Shown here piece by piece: positions 1 to 7,107 of a stretch of 64,000 nt of DNA. Position 1 is the stretch's first letter; each line of letters opens with the position of its first letter. The translations under genes were made by a program, and so were the position numbers. Location of the stretch: NCBI GenBank assembly GCA_016930995.1, contig JAFGFQ010000051.1, positions 1 to 64,000 of the forward strand, read 5' to 3'. The notes under the pieces are model-generated. The model saw nothing but the letters and a program-made list of their open reading frames with translations, had not been told where the DNA came from and ran no database searches. Source of the DNA: Thermoplasmatota archaeon. Lineage in GTDB: Archaea; Thermoplasmatota; E2; DHVEG-1.

Positions 1-1
1 A

Positions 2-18
2 GGGGCTGTAGAAATCCT
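2..18 (+). repeat. Left terminal inverted repeat of the insertion sequence
   Basis: This 17-bp end matches the right end with two mismatches (GC against AG at positions 5-6). The longest uninterrupted identity is TGTAGAAATCCT. Confidence 0.75.
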
Positions 19-65
19 TAATTTTTAAAATAACTATCATCCCACCCATAGGAGGTGAGACGGGG

Positions 66-1088
66 ATGCGCCTCACCAGTATAATTAAGGATGGGATGAT
101 AGTCTTAAAACGAATGCAAGTACCACTATATAGCAGTAAGTTCTCCAAGAAGATTTACACCATACACCAACATCTGCTCTACCTGAGCATAAAAGAAATA
201 CAAAAACAAAGCTACCGAGACTGCAGAGATTTCTTTGATGAATTCAACCAACTTCAAGAAGCACTCGGTCTCTCCCGAGTACCACATTACACAACCCCAC
301 AGAAATGCCTCCAACGGTTTCCACCACGCTGGTACCGCTTCCTCCTCGTGAAACTCACACAAGTTGTAAAATCCAGGGCAAGCGCAGTTATTGACGGCAC
401 CGGCATGATGCAGACCTCCGCAAGCTTCTCCTACATCAAACGCATCGGACGGCGACTTAAGAAACGCGATTACTTCAAAACCATCTTCGTAATTGATCCT
501 GACGACGGCTTCATTCTCAACGCATGGGGAGTCCATGGCAACCGCCATGAATCCCCCTGGCTCATCCCACTCTTCGAAGGAATCCCCATCCCAATAGATG
601 ACGCCTGCGGTGACAAAGGATTCGACTCAGAGAAAAATCAGCGTTATGTAAAGATGGAGCGTCATGCTCGCTCCTTCATCGATGTCCGCAGCATCCCGAA
701 ACGAGGACGATACCGAAAGCAAGTGTATCGGAGAAAACAAAGGGATCCAGACCGATGGAACCAACGGTATCGAAAGATGAGAAACTGCGTTGAATCAAAG
801 AACGCCAGTGTCAAACACCGCTTTGGAGAATTCATCCCTGGAAAGAACATCCACTCTCGACGACGATACCTCCTCATTCGAGTGTTTGTAGCCAACCTGA
901 TAACGCTACAAAAAACAAGTAAAACCATTTTTTTAATGTTAATCATCGTTGAGGATTTCTACACTCCCATGGAGTATATCATCGATATAAAATTCTGTTC
1001 GGTTCATTCCACTTATCGTATCAACAGCAGTGATATAATAAATAATAACGTACCCCTTCCAATATTTATACTCCCATGTATAATTTAA
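66..1088 (+). CDS. DDE transposase of the insertion sequence, reading through the element end
   Basis: Encodes a DDE transposase that would cut and join the element's ends. The likely catalytic residues are D110 (in VIDGTG), D183 (in CGDKGFD) and E243 (in NCVESKN); the basic region after D183 and the YR..RN.VE motif are typical of IS4/IS5-type enzymes. The ATG at 66 follows a good Shine-Dalgarno GGAGGTGA at 51-58. The frame does not stop inside the element: it runs through the right inverted repeat into flanking DNA and stops at 1088, so about the last 40 residues are host-derived. Deleting one T from the T7 run at 928-934 would bring a stop at once (ending in TSKTIF), so the true end was probably near 935 and was lost by an indel or a sequencing error. 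The enzyme core is intact, so activity is possible. Confidence 0.85.
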   Translation: MRLTSIIKDGMIVLKRMQVPLYSSKFSKKIYTIHQHLLYLSIKEIQKQSYRDCRDFFDEFNQLQEALGLSRVPHYTTPQKCLQRFPPRWYRFLLVKLTQVVKSRASAVIDGTGMMQTSASFSYIKRIGRRLKKRDYFKTIFVIDPDDGFILNAWGVHGNRHESPWLIPLFEGIPIPIDDACGDKGFDSEKNQRYVKMERHARSFIDVRSIPKRGRYRKQVYRRKQRDPDRWNQRYRKMRNCVESKNASVKHRFGEFIPGKNIHSRRRYLLIRVFVANLITLQKTSKTIFLMLIIVEDFYTPMEYIIDIKFCSVHSTYRINSSDIINNNVPLPIFILPCII

Positions 1089-1439
1089 TGATAATAACGG
1101 TGCAGTTTTATCAATCTTTATTTCGATAGAATATATCTCTGACATGTTAGAATCACAGGTCCATTCGAATAGGATAATACCTTGAATACTGATTGTAAAA
1201 GGTGCTGCATATATCTGCCAACTTCCTCCGTTGAATCGATAATAAATGATATACGAGGAAGTATTGAATCCCACATGAACATCAGTTATGTACCAGTTAT
1301 TGTTTCCCATTACTCCAGATAATATAACATCACAAGGAGGGTCACCACAATCACACCCCTGAACATTCTCAACTCTCAGATAACTTGTAAACGAACCCAT
1401 CACAAGAAGAACCACCGTACAGAGACTTACACCAATCAA
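939..1439 (-). pseudogene. Secreted Ig-like (OmpL47-type) protein, 3' end cut off by the insertion sequence
   Basis: Remaining 166 residues: a short hydrophobic start (VSLCTVVLLVMGS, probable signal peptide), an OmpL47-like beta-sandwich module with the pattern YYRFNGGSW...IDKTAP, and the start of a second Ig-like module ending EFYIDDILHG. The last codons and the stop come from the insertion sequence. The neighbouring paralogue (1436-2248) continues at the matching place for about 60 more residues (VEFYLNGDLNG onward through a WTCDYEPG stretch), so this copy has lost the C-terminal half of its second module. The start is a TTG overlapping the upstream stop (TTGA), so the two genes are translationally coupled. 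It is probably non-functional, but a folded fragment could still be exported. Confidence 0.75.
952..968 (-). repeat. Right terminal inverted repeat of the insertion sequence
   Basis: Reverse complement GGGAGTGTAGAAATCCT; it pairs with 2-18. It lies inside the coding frame of the truncated gene at 939-1439. Confidence 0.75.
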
Positions 1440-2248
1440 TGGGCGTTTATCCAGATTTCTCCCCTCGTTATAAGGTTATAAAAAAAGTTATTACATTGTT
1501 GAAAAGGCAATAGATAAATCACTTTTTGACTTGATCGGCTTTGGGTACTATAAGGAAATATGATGGTATACTCAGCAGTCCATCCTACATTGTCATAGGC
1601 TACCGCTTTTATCCATGTGGTAACCCCGGGTTCATAGTCACAAGTCCAGACATACTCAGGTCCAGGTCCAGTAACAGTCCCATTTAAATCTCCATTCAAA
1701 TAGAACTCGACTTTCTGCATACCGCTTAAACCATCATAACAATCAGCGACGACGATTATCACATAGCGGTTATCACCAATCTTTTCCCATGTACAATTAA
1801 GATTTATTAAAGGAGGTAGTAAATCAATGTTAATTGTCGCATTTTTCACAGGTTCAATGTTCCCCGCAGCATCAATAGAAAAATATTCTATGACAAGGTC
1901 CTTGTCACTTGCAACGATATTAACTTGTAACAAATAGTATTTCCAAGGTCCTGCACCAATCCTATATCTGGTGGTATAAACACCGGAACTGTCATCAGTG
2001 GCATTCAAGACAAATGAAGCATACATGTACCACCCATTCGGACTGGTAGGTTCAGGGGGGATGAATGATATCGTGGTGACAGGAGGAGTCGTATCATTAT
2101 TATATAGAACCTTGTTTTGTTGCAACAGCATATCTTTTGTATTGTACTCCCTCGATAGACTACCAACACTGGGTAAAATACTTATCAAAAACAACATGAT
2201 AATTACAGTACGAACCAACCGTTTTCTAAACAGAGGTGTTCTGTTCAT
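1436..2248 (-). CDS. Secreted OmpL47/Ig-like two-module protein
   Basis: A 270-residue exported protein of unknown role. It has a positively charged N-terminus and a hydrophobic signal segment (residues about 10-30, VRTVIIMLFLISILPSVGSL), then an OmpL47-type beta-sandwich (DTTPPVTTIS...GVYTTRYRIGAGPW...YFSIDAAGNIEP) and a second Ig-like module (PPLINLNCTW...GLSGMQKVEFYLNG...AVAYDNVGW). Such modules are common in archaeal and bacterial surface proteins and usually mediate adhesion or act as spacers. It is the first gene of a two-gene operon with the truncated paralogue 939-1439. The ATG at 2248 follows a weak GGGGTAGG signal. No enzymatic motif was seen. Confidence 0.75.
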   Translation of the reverse strand: MNRTPLFRKRLVRTVIIMLFLISILPSVGSLSREYNTKDMLLQQNKVLYNNDTTPPVTTISFIPPEPTSPNGWYMYASFVLNATDDSSGVYTTRYRIGAGPWKYYLLQVNIVASDKDLVIEYFSIDAAGNIEPVKNATINIDLLPPLINLNCTWEKIGDNRYVIIVVADCYDGLSGMQKVEFYLNGDLNGTVTGPGPEYVWTCDYEPGVTTWIKAVAYDNVGWTAEYTIIFPYSTQSRSSQKVIYLLPFQQCNNFFYNLITRGEIWINAH

Positions 2249-2308
2249 ATCTTTCCTACCCCGTGATATGATTTTATATCACGATTCACCTATAAATAGG
2301 TTTATTTG

Positions 2309-3394
2309 TCACATTCCAAGCAGATATCTGAGCAACGGGAATGCATTCGGGAAGCGTTCAAGCAACCAGGTGAGGAATGGGAACTGTGGTTCGTAGGACA
2401 ACGGCATGGTGACTTCTAGTGTTGCCCAGTCACTGTTTTTTGCGTGGTCATCTTTAGCTCTGACTTTAATATTGTAGGTACCTTTAACGTTCCATGTGTG
2501 ATTAATAATGATTTCTTCCCCCGATTCAAAAAAATCAGTCATAGTTGTGGTATTATCACCCCATTGGATGAAATATTGTACATTGTTTTGGTCAGGGTCG
2601 GTTGTGGTAATGGTATAATTATATGATGTTCGAACTTTTCCATGTGTTTCTCCAGTGATGGTTGGTTTATTTGGGGCAGTAGTCCAAATACTAAAGTTGA
2701 CGTCATCAAAACGAATTTCATTCAATGGATTAGGCTCACCACTTAAACTATATAATAATCCAACTTCTGGTTTTACATAACTAGTGTTATCATAATGTGT
2801 GAGGGTGCCAAAGTCCATCCAATCTGTGTGAGTGATACCGCCAAGACCAATTCCTGTAGTTCCAATAATTTGATGATTGGCATCATATTCATTGATACGG
2901 ACCATCACGAAATGACATTCTGGTGGTACTTCTATGAATTTGAACCATGTTGAGAATAGATAGGAATAATTTTTACAATCAACTGAGATAAAATCGATTG
3001 TAGACCACGATAAATACGATGAATTACTATTGTTTGAAAGATTTAAAATACCGATTGATTTCACACCAGAATGAGCATAAGTAGGATCCCAATGATATAT
3101 ACCAGTCGTATTTGTGTCATACATCCATCCAACAGGCATTGCATCGCCATCTTCAAAAGACGGATTAGGCGCTAAATTAGGTCCTAAAACATTTCCATGA
3201 GGAAATTCATATATTGTATTAGGACCTAAAAAAGTATACATTACACCTTCTTGATTGAACAATTTTATGGAAGGAGGAGAATCTGTTTTTTTCATTGTAG
3301 TTATTTTTTCTTCTGGTAATGCAAGAACTGTTGAACCATTTACAATCAACAGCAAACAAATGACAATACCAACAGCCAGTCCTTTCCGCAGCAA
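2309..3394 (-). CDS. Secreted PKD-domain protein with a hydrophobic/basic C-terminal tail
   Basis: An exported surface protein of unknown binding role. I chose the TTG at 3394 because it follows AAGGAGG (3403-3409) with 8-nt spacing and gives a compact signal peptide (LRKGLAVGIVICLLLIVNGSTVLA); the ATG at 3445 would add 17 residues with no such signal. Residues about 70-240 form a beta-rich carbohydrate-binding-like domain (PNPSFEDGD...WFKFIEVPPE...IRFDDVNFSIW), followed by a PKD-like module (PTITGETHGK...YFIQWGDNT...ESGEE...NHTW...VRAKDDHAKNSDWA). It ends in WLLERFPNAFPLLRYLLGM, a short hydrophobic tail with basic and proline residues that has echoes in other proteins here. The PKD module is closely similar to those at 19195-21156 and 25957-28116. 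Confidence 0.8.
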   Translation of the reverse strand: MLRKGLAVGIVICLLLIVNGSTVLALPEEKITTMKKTDSPPSIKLFNQEGVMYTFLGPNTIYEFPHGNVLGPNLAPNPSFEDGDAMPVGWMYDTNTTGIYHWDPTYAHSGVKSIGILNLSNNSNSSYLSWSTIDFISVDCKNYSYLFSTWFKFIEVPPECHFVMVRINEYDANHQIIGTTGIGLGGITHTDWMDFGTLTHYDNTSYVKPEVGLLYSLSGEPNPLNEIRFDDVNFSIWTTAPNKPTITGETHGKVRTSYNYTITTTDPDQNNVQYFIQWGDNTTTMTDFFESGEEIIINHTWNVKGTYNIKVRAKDDHAKNSDWATLEVTMPLSYEPQFPFLTWLLERFPNAFPLLRYLLGM

Positions 3395-3581
3395 CTGTTT
3401 TTCCTCCTTGTATAGTGTAATAACATCGTATCCCTTTATAAACATATCTGGAGGAAGAATACCACCGAAGACATTCGGAAATGAATTTTATCTTTTCTGA
3501 TTTACTTTCAGATGAGATATCTGCATCCAAACCAGATTTTTTTTACCACTCTTCGGCATTTCCCGTATCAATCATAGAAAA

Positions 3582-3591
3582 CTTTAAAAAC
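3582..3591 (+). promoter_or_regulatory. Probable TATA box for the 34-residue ORF
   Basis: CTTTAAAAAC lies 46 nt before the ATG at 3638, which places transcription start near 3612-3617 and leaves a short leader holding the ribosome site GTAGGAG. Confidence 0.45.
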
Positions 3592-3637
3592 TTCTAGGAA
3601 CTCCTCTTTTGCAAGGTGAAGTAGGAGAAAGGGGAAG

Positions 3638-3742
3638 ATGAAACTCGTCGTAACCGAGAATTGGGACCAGACACTCTTTTATTTAGCAACACTCTCACTT
3701 GTGTTTCTCAGTGGTTTTCTCATCCGGATTATCACTGGTTAA
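3638..3742 (+). CDS. 34-residue single-span membrane protein (small ORF)
   Basis: An unrecognised small ORF with unusually complete signals: a TATA-like box at 3582-3591, Shine-Dalgarno-like GGAG and GGGGAAG before the ATG, and a T-rich terminator right after the stop. The product has a polar N-terminus (MKLVVTENWDQ) and one hydrophobic helix (LFYLATLSLVFLSGFLIRII). It lies convergent to the RNase III gene. No family is recognised. It could be a membrane microprotein or a subunit of a larger complex. Confidence 0.55.
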   Translation: MKLVVTENWDQTLFYLATLSLVFLSGFLIRIITG

Positions 3743-3747
3743 TCACA

Positions 3748-3772
3748 CTTTTTTCCCTTTTATTTTTTCTTC
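3748..3772 (+). terminator. T-rich archaeal terminator
   Basis: Runs of T (6, 3 and 6 in near succession) begin 6 nt after the stop of the small ORF. Archaeal RNA polymerase terminates at such tracts without a hairpin. Confidence 0.45.
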
Positions 3773-3809
3773 TACAAAACAAAAAAAATAGCATCAGGAG
3801 GATCTTGGG

Positions 3810-4271
3810 TTAAAAATGAAATTCCTTCGTATAGACTTTCTTGAAAATAAAATTCTTTACCGTCTTAAGATCCGAATCCAGGTAAATCGCTCCAATTAAA
3901 GCCTCCAGGGCGTTTGCCAGGTTCGTCCGGTTCTTCGCCCCGTCCTGCTTCACCTCCCCTTTTCCAAGCAAAAGGAACGGACCGATGTTGAGACGTCCTG
4001 CGACATCAGCAAGGACGTTGTTGTTGACAACATTGGCACGTCTGCGTGTGAGCTCTCCTTCGGTGAAATACTGGTTGTTCATAAACAGTTTCTCAGCGAT
4101 GACGAAACTGAGGATGCTGTCCCCAAGGAACTCCAATCGGTCATTATATTCCAGAGGTATTTGCGCTTCGAATGCGTACGTCTTATGGGTCAATGCAGTG
4201 GTCAACAGCTGTTTATCTGAAAATGTATAGCCGAGTGTATCTTCCAATGATGTATCGTTGTTTTTCTTCAT
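3810..4271 (-). CDS. rnc: Minimal ribonuclease III (catalytic domain only)
   Basis: Ribonuclease III cleaves double-stranded RNA. The 153-residue product is essentially one RNase III domain: LGYTFSDKQLLTTALTHK, the signature DRLEFLGDSIL, TEGELTRRRANVV, and NLANALEALIGAIYLDSD. It ends there, with no C-terminal double-stranded-RNA-binding domain (typical bacterial enzymes are about 220-250 residues). The start was moved to the ATG at 4271, which follows AGGAGA with good spacing and lies just after the upstream stop; a longer frame opens at 4316 without a ribosome site. The usual aspartate in LAD..EALIGA, a metal ligand in the bacterial enzyme, is asparagine here, while the other acidic residues are kept. 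RNase III is uncommon in archaea. It is co-transcribed with the COG1031 gene (23-nt gap). Confidence 0.88.
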   Translation of the reverse strand: MKKNNDTSLEDTLGYTFSDKQLLTTALTHKTYAFEAQIPLEYNDRLEFLGDSILSFVIAEKLFMNNQYFTEGELTRRRANVVNNNVLADVAGRLNIGPFLLLGKGEVKQDGAKNRTNLANALEALIGAIYLDSDLKTVKNFIFKKVYTKEFHF

Positions 4272-4294
4272 GTTTCTCCTCTTTTTTTTCCTGC

Positions 4295-6028
4295 TTATTT
4301 CCTCCGTCTCTCGCAAGGAACTTGCACATACTCCTCAATCGTTTGCGCAATGGCTGGATCATCCAAGATGCGAGCTAACTCTTCGTTGCTCTGAAATGGT
4401 CGTTTGGCTAAAATCCTTATCGCCCGTTTCCTTCCTACACCCGGGAGTGCCTCTAAAGTCTCTCGTGGGGCCGTGTTCACATCCAGGGGAAACGGTATCC
4501 CGGTAAGCGACCGATAGCCATACGCTACGATTTTTACATTGTAGAATCGATGCAGTGGATATACCCCGGGGATACCAACTAGGAGCGGATAGCTTCCCAT
4601 CTGCCGAGCAAAAGTAAGCTTTCCCTCATAGGCTTCAGTGAACACCTCAGAAAGCAGTGTCCCCTCTGGGGCCAGACGCTGAAGCATGGGTCGTTCAATG
4701 GTCTCACGGACCTTTCGTTTGAATCGCTGAAACTCTGCCTTATGTTTCTTCACGTTCTTCTCACCGCTCTCATACATCCGTGTCCCTGGAATTGGAATAA
4801 CCTGCCGCAGATTAATCCGCCGGACCAAGAGATGCTCTTCGTAGAGTTTTTTTAGAAAATTATAGTCAAGTGCAAACGTCGACTTCGTCTCCCCGTCAAG
4901 ACCGAATACGAAATTCAACCCTGGAAGTAACTCCGGCAAACCGTTTTTTCCTCTCCGTGACCCGACCTCGTTAAGTAGACGAATCGCAGCAAAAATCTCC
5001 TCAGCGGATGCCTTAAGATTGTTCTTTTTGATGACTACAGGGTCGACACTCTCAACTCCAAATGCTGCGATGTCACCAGGGGTGTGGTACTTTATGATGC
5101 TTTTTGCAATCGATCGGCATTCCTTTGGGTAACGAGCGATAACACCAGGGTTTGCATTATCGATATGAAGTGTTTTCAAATCTGGTGCTGCCGTACGGAT
5201 ACTGGAAAATAATTTTTCAAGAGCTGCTGGATTCGGTCGTGGAAATTCCTGTTCTCCACTGCCATGCGCCAGGTATGAGAAAAGACAGGGCTGGTTTCCG
5301 ATGCGGAAATGGCGTATCCCACTGGTGTACAACGCGGTGATCTCCCCGTAGATTTCCTTGATAGTCCGGAAACTGGGAACTCCTTTACTTGGTTCGCTGC
5401 AGAACGAGCAACCTCCGGTGATGCTCCTGGGACATCCGCGATATGTCTCAATTTCTGTAATGAGATGGTCTGGGTAAAAAGGATGCTGGGTAACGAGTGC
5501 TGCACCACGGATCGCATATGTTTTAATAGCCTGTGGGTTTTTTCTGCATTGTGCTGGATCTATTGCATCACTTTTTAGTTTATTTTTTAATAAATCAGAA
5601 ACAACGATTTCTCCATCTCCCTTCACGATGATGTCAAAGACCTGATGTACGAACTCCGTATCTGTTACACGTTTCCCACCGGACATCCCAAATCCATAGC
5701 GTGCTGCAGGGCCGCAGAGCAGTTTTACTGGTTTTTGAACGTCACTGAAAAACCGAACAAGTTCTTGGGGACTGACCGGGTATCCAGAGAGGTACCGCCC
5801 GGGAACTGACATGCCGGCGATGACGACCAAGACATCAGAGGATGCAATGCTCCTTAAGAGTGCCGAATCGTTTCTCAACTGATCGATGGTGATATAGGAA
5901 ACAGTGGCATGTGGATCGAAGTCCCAGACGGCACCAGCGATATATCGGGGATAGGGGCTGATGTATGGTGGGACGCCAAGACAGGTTGGTTCATCGACGT
6001 ATCCATCCAGGATTGAGACATGCAACAT
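4295..6028 (-). CDS. Radical SAM enzyme with C-terminal helix-hairpin-helix (COG1031 family)
   Basis: A 577-residue radical SAM protein of unknown substrate. The N-terminal 170 residues resemble a cobalamin-binding-like Rossmann region (VVIAGMSVPGRYLSG, VKLLCGPAARYGFG). The cluster-binding cysteines are in YRGCPRSITGGCSFCSEP (residues about 197-208), a C-x7-C-x2-C spacing instead of the common C-x3-C-x2-C. A TIM-barrel region with GNQPCLFSYL and FGVESVDP follows. The last 70 residues form a helix-hairpin-helix (DVNTAPRETLEALPGVGRKR), which implies binding to nucleic acid. This domain order is that of the archaeal COG1031 group. The link to DNA or RNA is also suggested by the downstream RNase III in the same operon. 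Substrate and reaction are unknown; nucleic-acid modification is an inference. Confidence 0.85.
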   Translation of the reverse strand: MLHVSILDGYVDEPTCLGVPPYISPYPRYIAGAVWDFDPHATVSYITIDQLRNDSALLRSIASSDVLVVIAGMSVPGRYLSGYPVSPQELVRFFSDVQKPVKLLCGPAARYGFGMSGGKRVTDTEFVHQVFDIIVKGDGEIVVSDLLKNKLKSDAIDPAQCRKNPQAIKTYAIRGAALVTQHPFYPDHLITEIETYRGCPRSITGGCSFCSEPSKGVPSFRTIKEIYGEITALYTSGIRHFRIGNQPCLFSYLAHGSGEQEFPRPNPAALEKLFSSIRTAAPDLKTLHIDNANPGVIARYPKECRSIAKSIIKYHTPGDIAAFGVESVDPVVIKKNNLKASAEEIFAAIRLLNEVGSRRGKNGLPELLPGLNFVFGLDGETKSTFALDYNFLKKLYEEHLLVRRINLRQVIPIPGTRMYESGEKNVKKHKAEFQRFKRKVRETIERPMLQRLAPEGTLLSEVFTEAYEGKLTFARQMGSYPLLVGIPGVYPLHRFYNVKIVAYGYRSLTGIPFPLDVNTAPRETLEALPGVGRKRAIRILAKRPFQSNEELARILDDPAIAQTIEEYVQVPCERRRK

Positions 6029-6101
6029 CTGGTCGTTGAACCTTTCTGTTCTTTAAAAAACTATCTTCTTCTGATGAAGACATCCTAGGAACCTAAGATG
6101 A

Positions 6102-6629
6102 TTAGAGAAATTCCTCCAATCTGCTTTTTTCTGGATTCAGTATATAGTGTTTTCGCATAAAAATCAAAGTTTCTAAAATCGCAATCTTCTCGATGACACC
6201 TGGGTGATACGACACCAGTGAATCAGCGAACTTTTTTGCCAGGAGAATGTCTTTTGCAGTAAATGTTAAAACCCAGTCGTAGTCACCATGTACATAATAA
6301 CTACTCTCAATCGTAATCCCTAACTCTGCGACGATGTCCTCGAGTTTTCTTGAAACGATTTTTTCGATGGTGACTTTGTCAAGTTTCTTCATCGTCCGTT
6401 TGATCATCACCATAAAATGCTTCAATCCTAATTGTTCCTCATCAAAAATCGCGGTGTAGCCCCAAATCATCTTTTTTTCTTCTAACCGCTTGATGATTCT
6501 CCACGTTTTTTGTTTTGAAAAACCACAATATTTCGCGATTGTCTCTATGTTTTTATCGGCATGCTTGGTCAGTTCAAAGAGGATTTTTTTTTCGTCTTGC
6601 CCCATCTGATCCTTACTACTTTTTGACAT
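6102..6629 (-). CDS. Lrp/AsnC-family transcriptional regulator
   Basis: A 175-residue regulator: an N-terminal winged helix (DEKKILFELTKHADKNIETIAKYCGFSKQKTWRIIKRLEEKKMI) and a C-terminal RAM domain (residues about 80-155, with the ligand-pocket loop YYVHGDYDWVLTF). Lrp-type proteins form dimers and octamers and respond to amino acids or related small molecules. I prefer the ATG at 6629 because it follows GGGAGTG with normal spacing; a frame opening at 6647 exists. It is transcribed away from the RAM and RAM-transporter genes, so it is a natural candidate to control them and itself from the shared region 6630-6852. Confidence 0.88.
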   Translation of the reverse strand: MSKSSKDQMGQDEKKILFELTKHADKNIETIAKYCGFSKQKTWRIIKRLEEKKMIWGYTAIFDEEQLGLKHFMVMIKRTMKKLDKVTIEKIVSRKLEDIVAELGITIESSYYVHGDYDWVLTFTAKDILLAKKFADSLVSYHPGVIEKIAILETLIFMRKHYILNPEKSRLEEFL

Positions 6630-6803
6630 TTTTTCACTCCCACACACATATTTGATATCATTTTTTCTTTAATAACCTATCTCTCGTTCACTTTTGTTCT
6701 ATTTTCCTTGTGATTCACTAGAACGTTTCTATGTATCCATCTAGGCGAGGTCTTGTTCTAAGATGGAGAACGATATAATGACGCTTATACCGGTTTAACA
6801 AAT

Positions 6804-6814
6804 AACTTTATACC
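6804..6814 (+). promoter_or_regulatory. TATA box for the RAM/transporter operon
   Basis: AACTTTATACC lies 39 nt upstream of the ATG at 6853, with GGTGA as ribosome site between them. It sits in the divergent region shared with the Lrp gene. Confidence 0.5.
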
Positions 6815-6852
6815 ATGAATCAATATTCCGCGTGAAAGATGGGTGAAGAACC

Positions 6853-7095
6853 ATGATAAGCGCGTACATCCTGATATCAATACAACCCGGGAAAACCGAC
6901 AAAGCCATAAAGGAAATGAGAAGATTGGGCAACGTTGCAAAAATCTCTATTATTGCTGGGGAATACGATATTGTCGTCAGAGCTCAAGTAAAGAACCTCG
7001 AAGAACTATTAAATGTCACAGATAAAATTCAAATGATTGAAGGGGTCATGAAGACCACCACCCAGATCATCGAGAAAGAAATCAGCCTGCAATGA
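6853..7095 (+). CDS. Stand-alone RAM (Lrp/AsnC ligand-binding) domain protein
   Basis: An 80-residue protein that is only the ligand-binding and oligomerising domain of Lrp/AsnC regulators, without a DNA-binding part. The fold is visible as ISAYILISIQPGK, then a helix, VAKISIIAGEYDIVVRAQV, a second helix and VMKTTTQIIEK; GEYD is the usual pocket motif. Such proteins (SAM-type, 'stand-alone RAM') can co-assemble with full-length Lrp proteins or sense amino acids alone. Start supported by GGTGA 7 nt upstream. The stop is 12 nt before the next gene, whose C-terminus carries a second copy of the same domain. Confidence 0.88.
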   Translation: MISAYILISIQPGKTDKAIKEMRRLGNVAKISIIAGEYDIVVRAQVKNLEELLNVTDKIQMIEGVMKTTTQIIEKEISLQ

Positions 7096-7107
7096 TGAGA
7101 TAAAAAC

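Larger units (their letters stand above)
2..968 (+). mobile_element. IS5-like insertion sequence, about 967 bp
   Basis: A complete-looking insertion sequence bounded by imperfect inverted repeats: positions 2-18 read GGGGCTGTAGAAATCCT and the reverse complement of 952-968 reads GGGAGTGTAGAAATCCT, matching at 15 of 17 positions. It carries one DDE transposase gene. The GGG-type ends and single ORF suggest an IS5-like group, which is inference. Its right end lies inside the reading frame of the minus-strand Ig-like gene at 939-1439 and supplies that gene's last codons and stop. Only one base precedes the element in the window, so a target-site duplication cannot be checked. Confidence 0.8.

Noticed and set aside
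126..548. Long minus-strand frame opposite the transposase
   Set aside because: It is a shadow of the transposase frame, has no ribosome site, and its residues do not resemble any protein.
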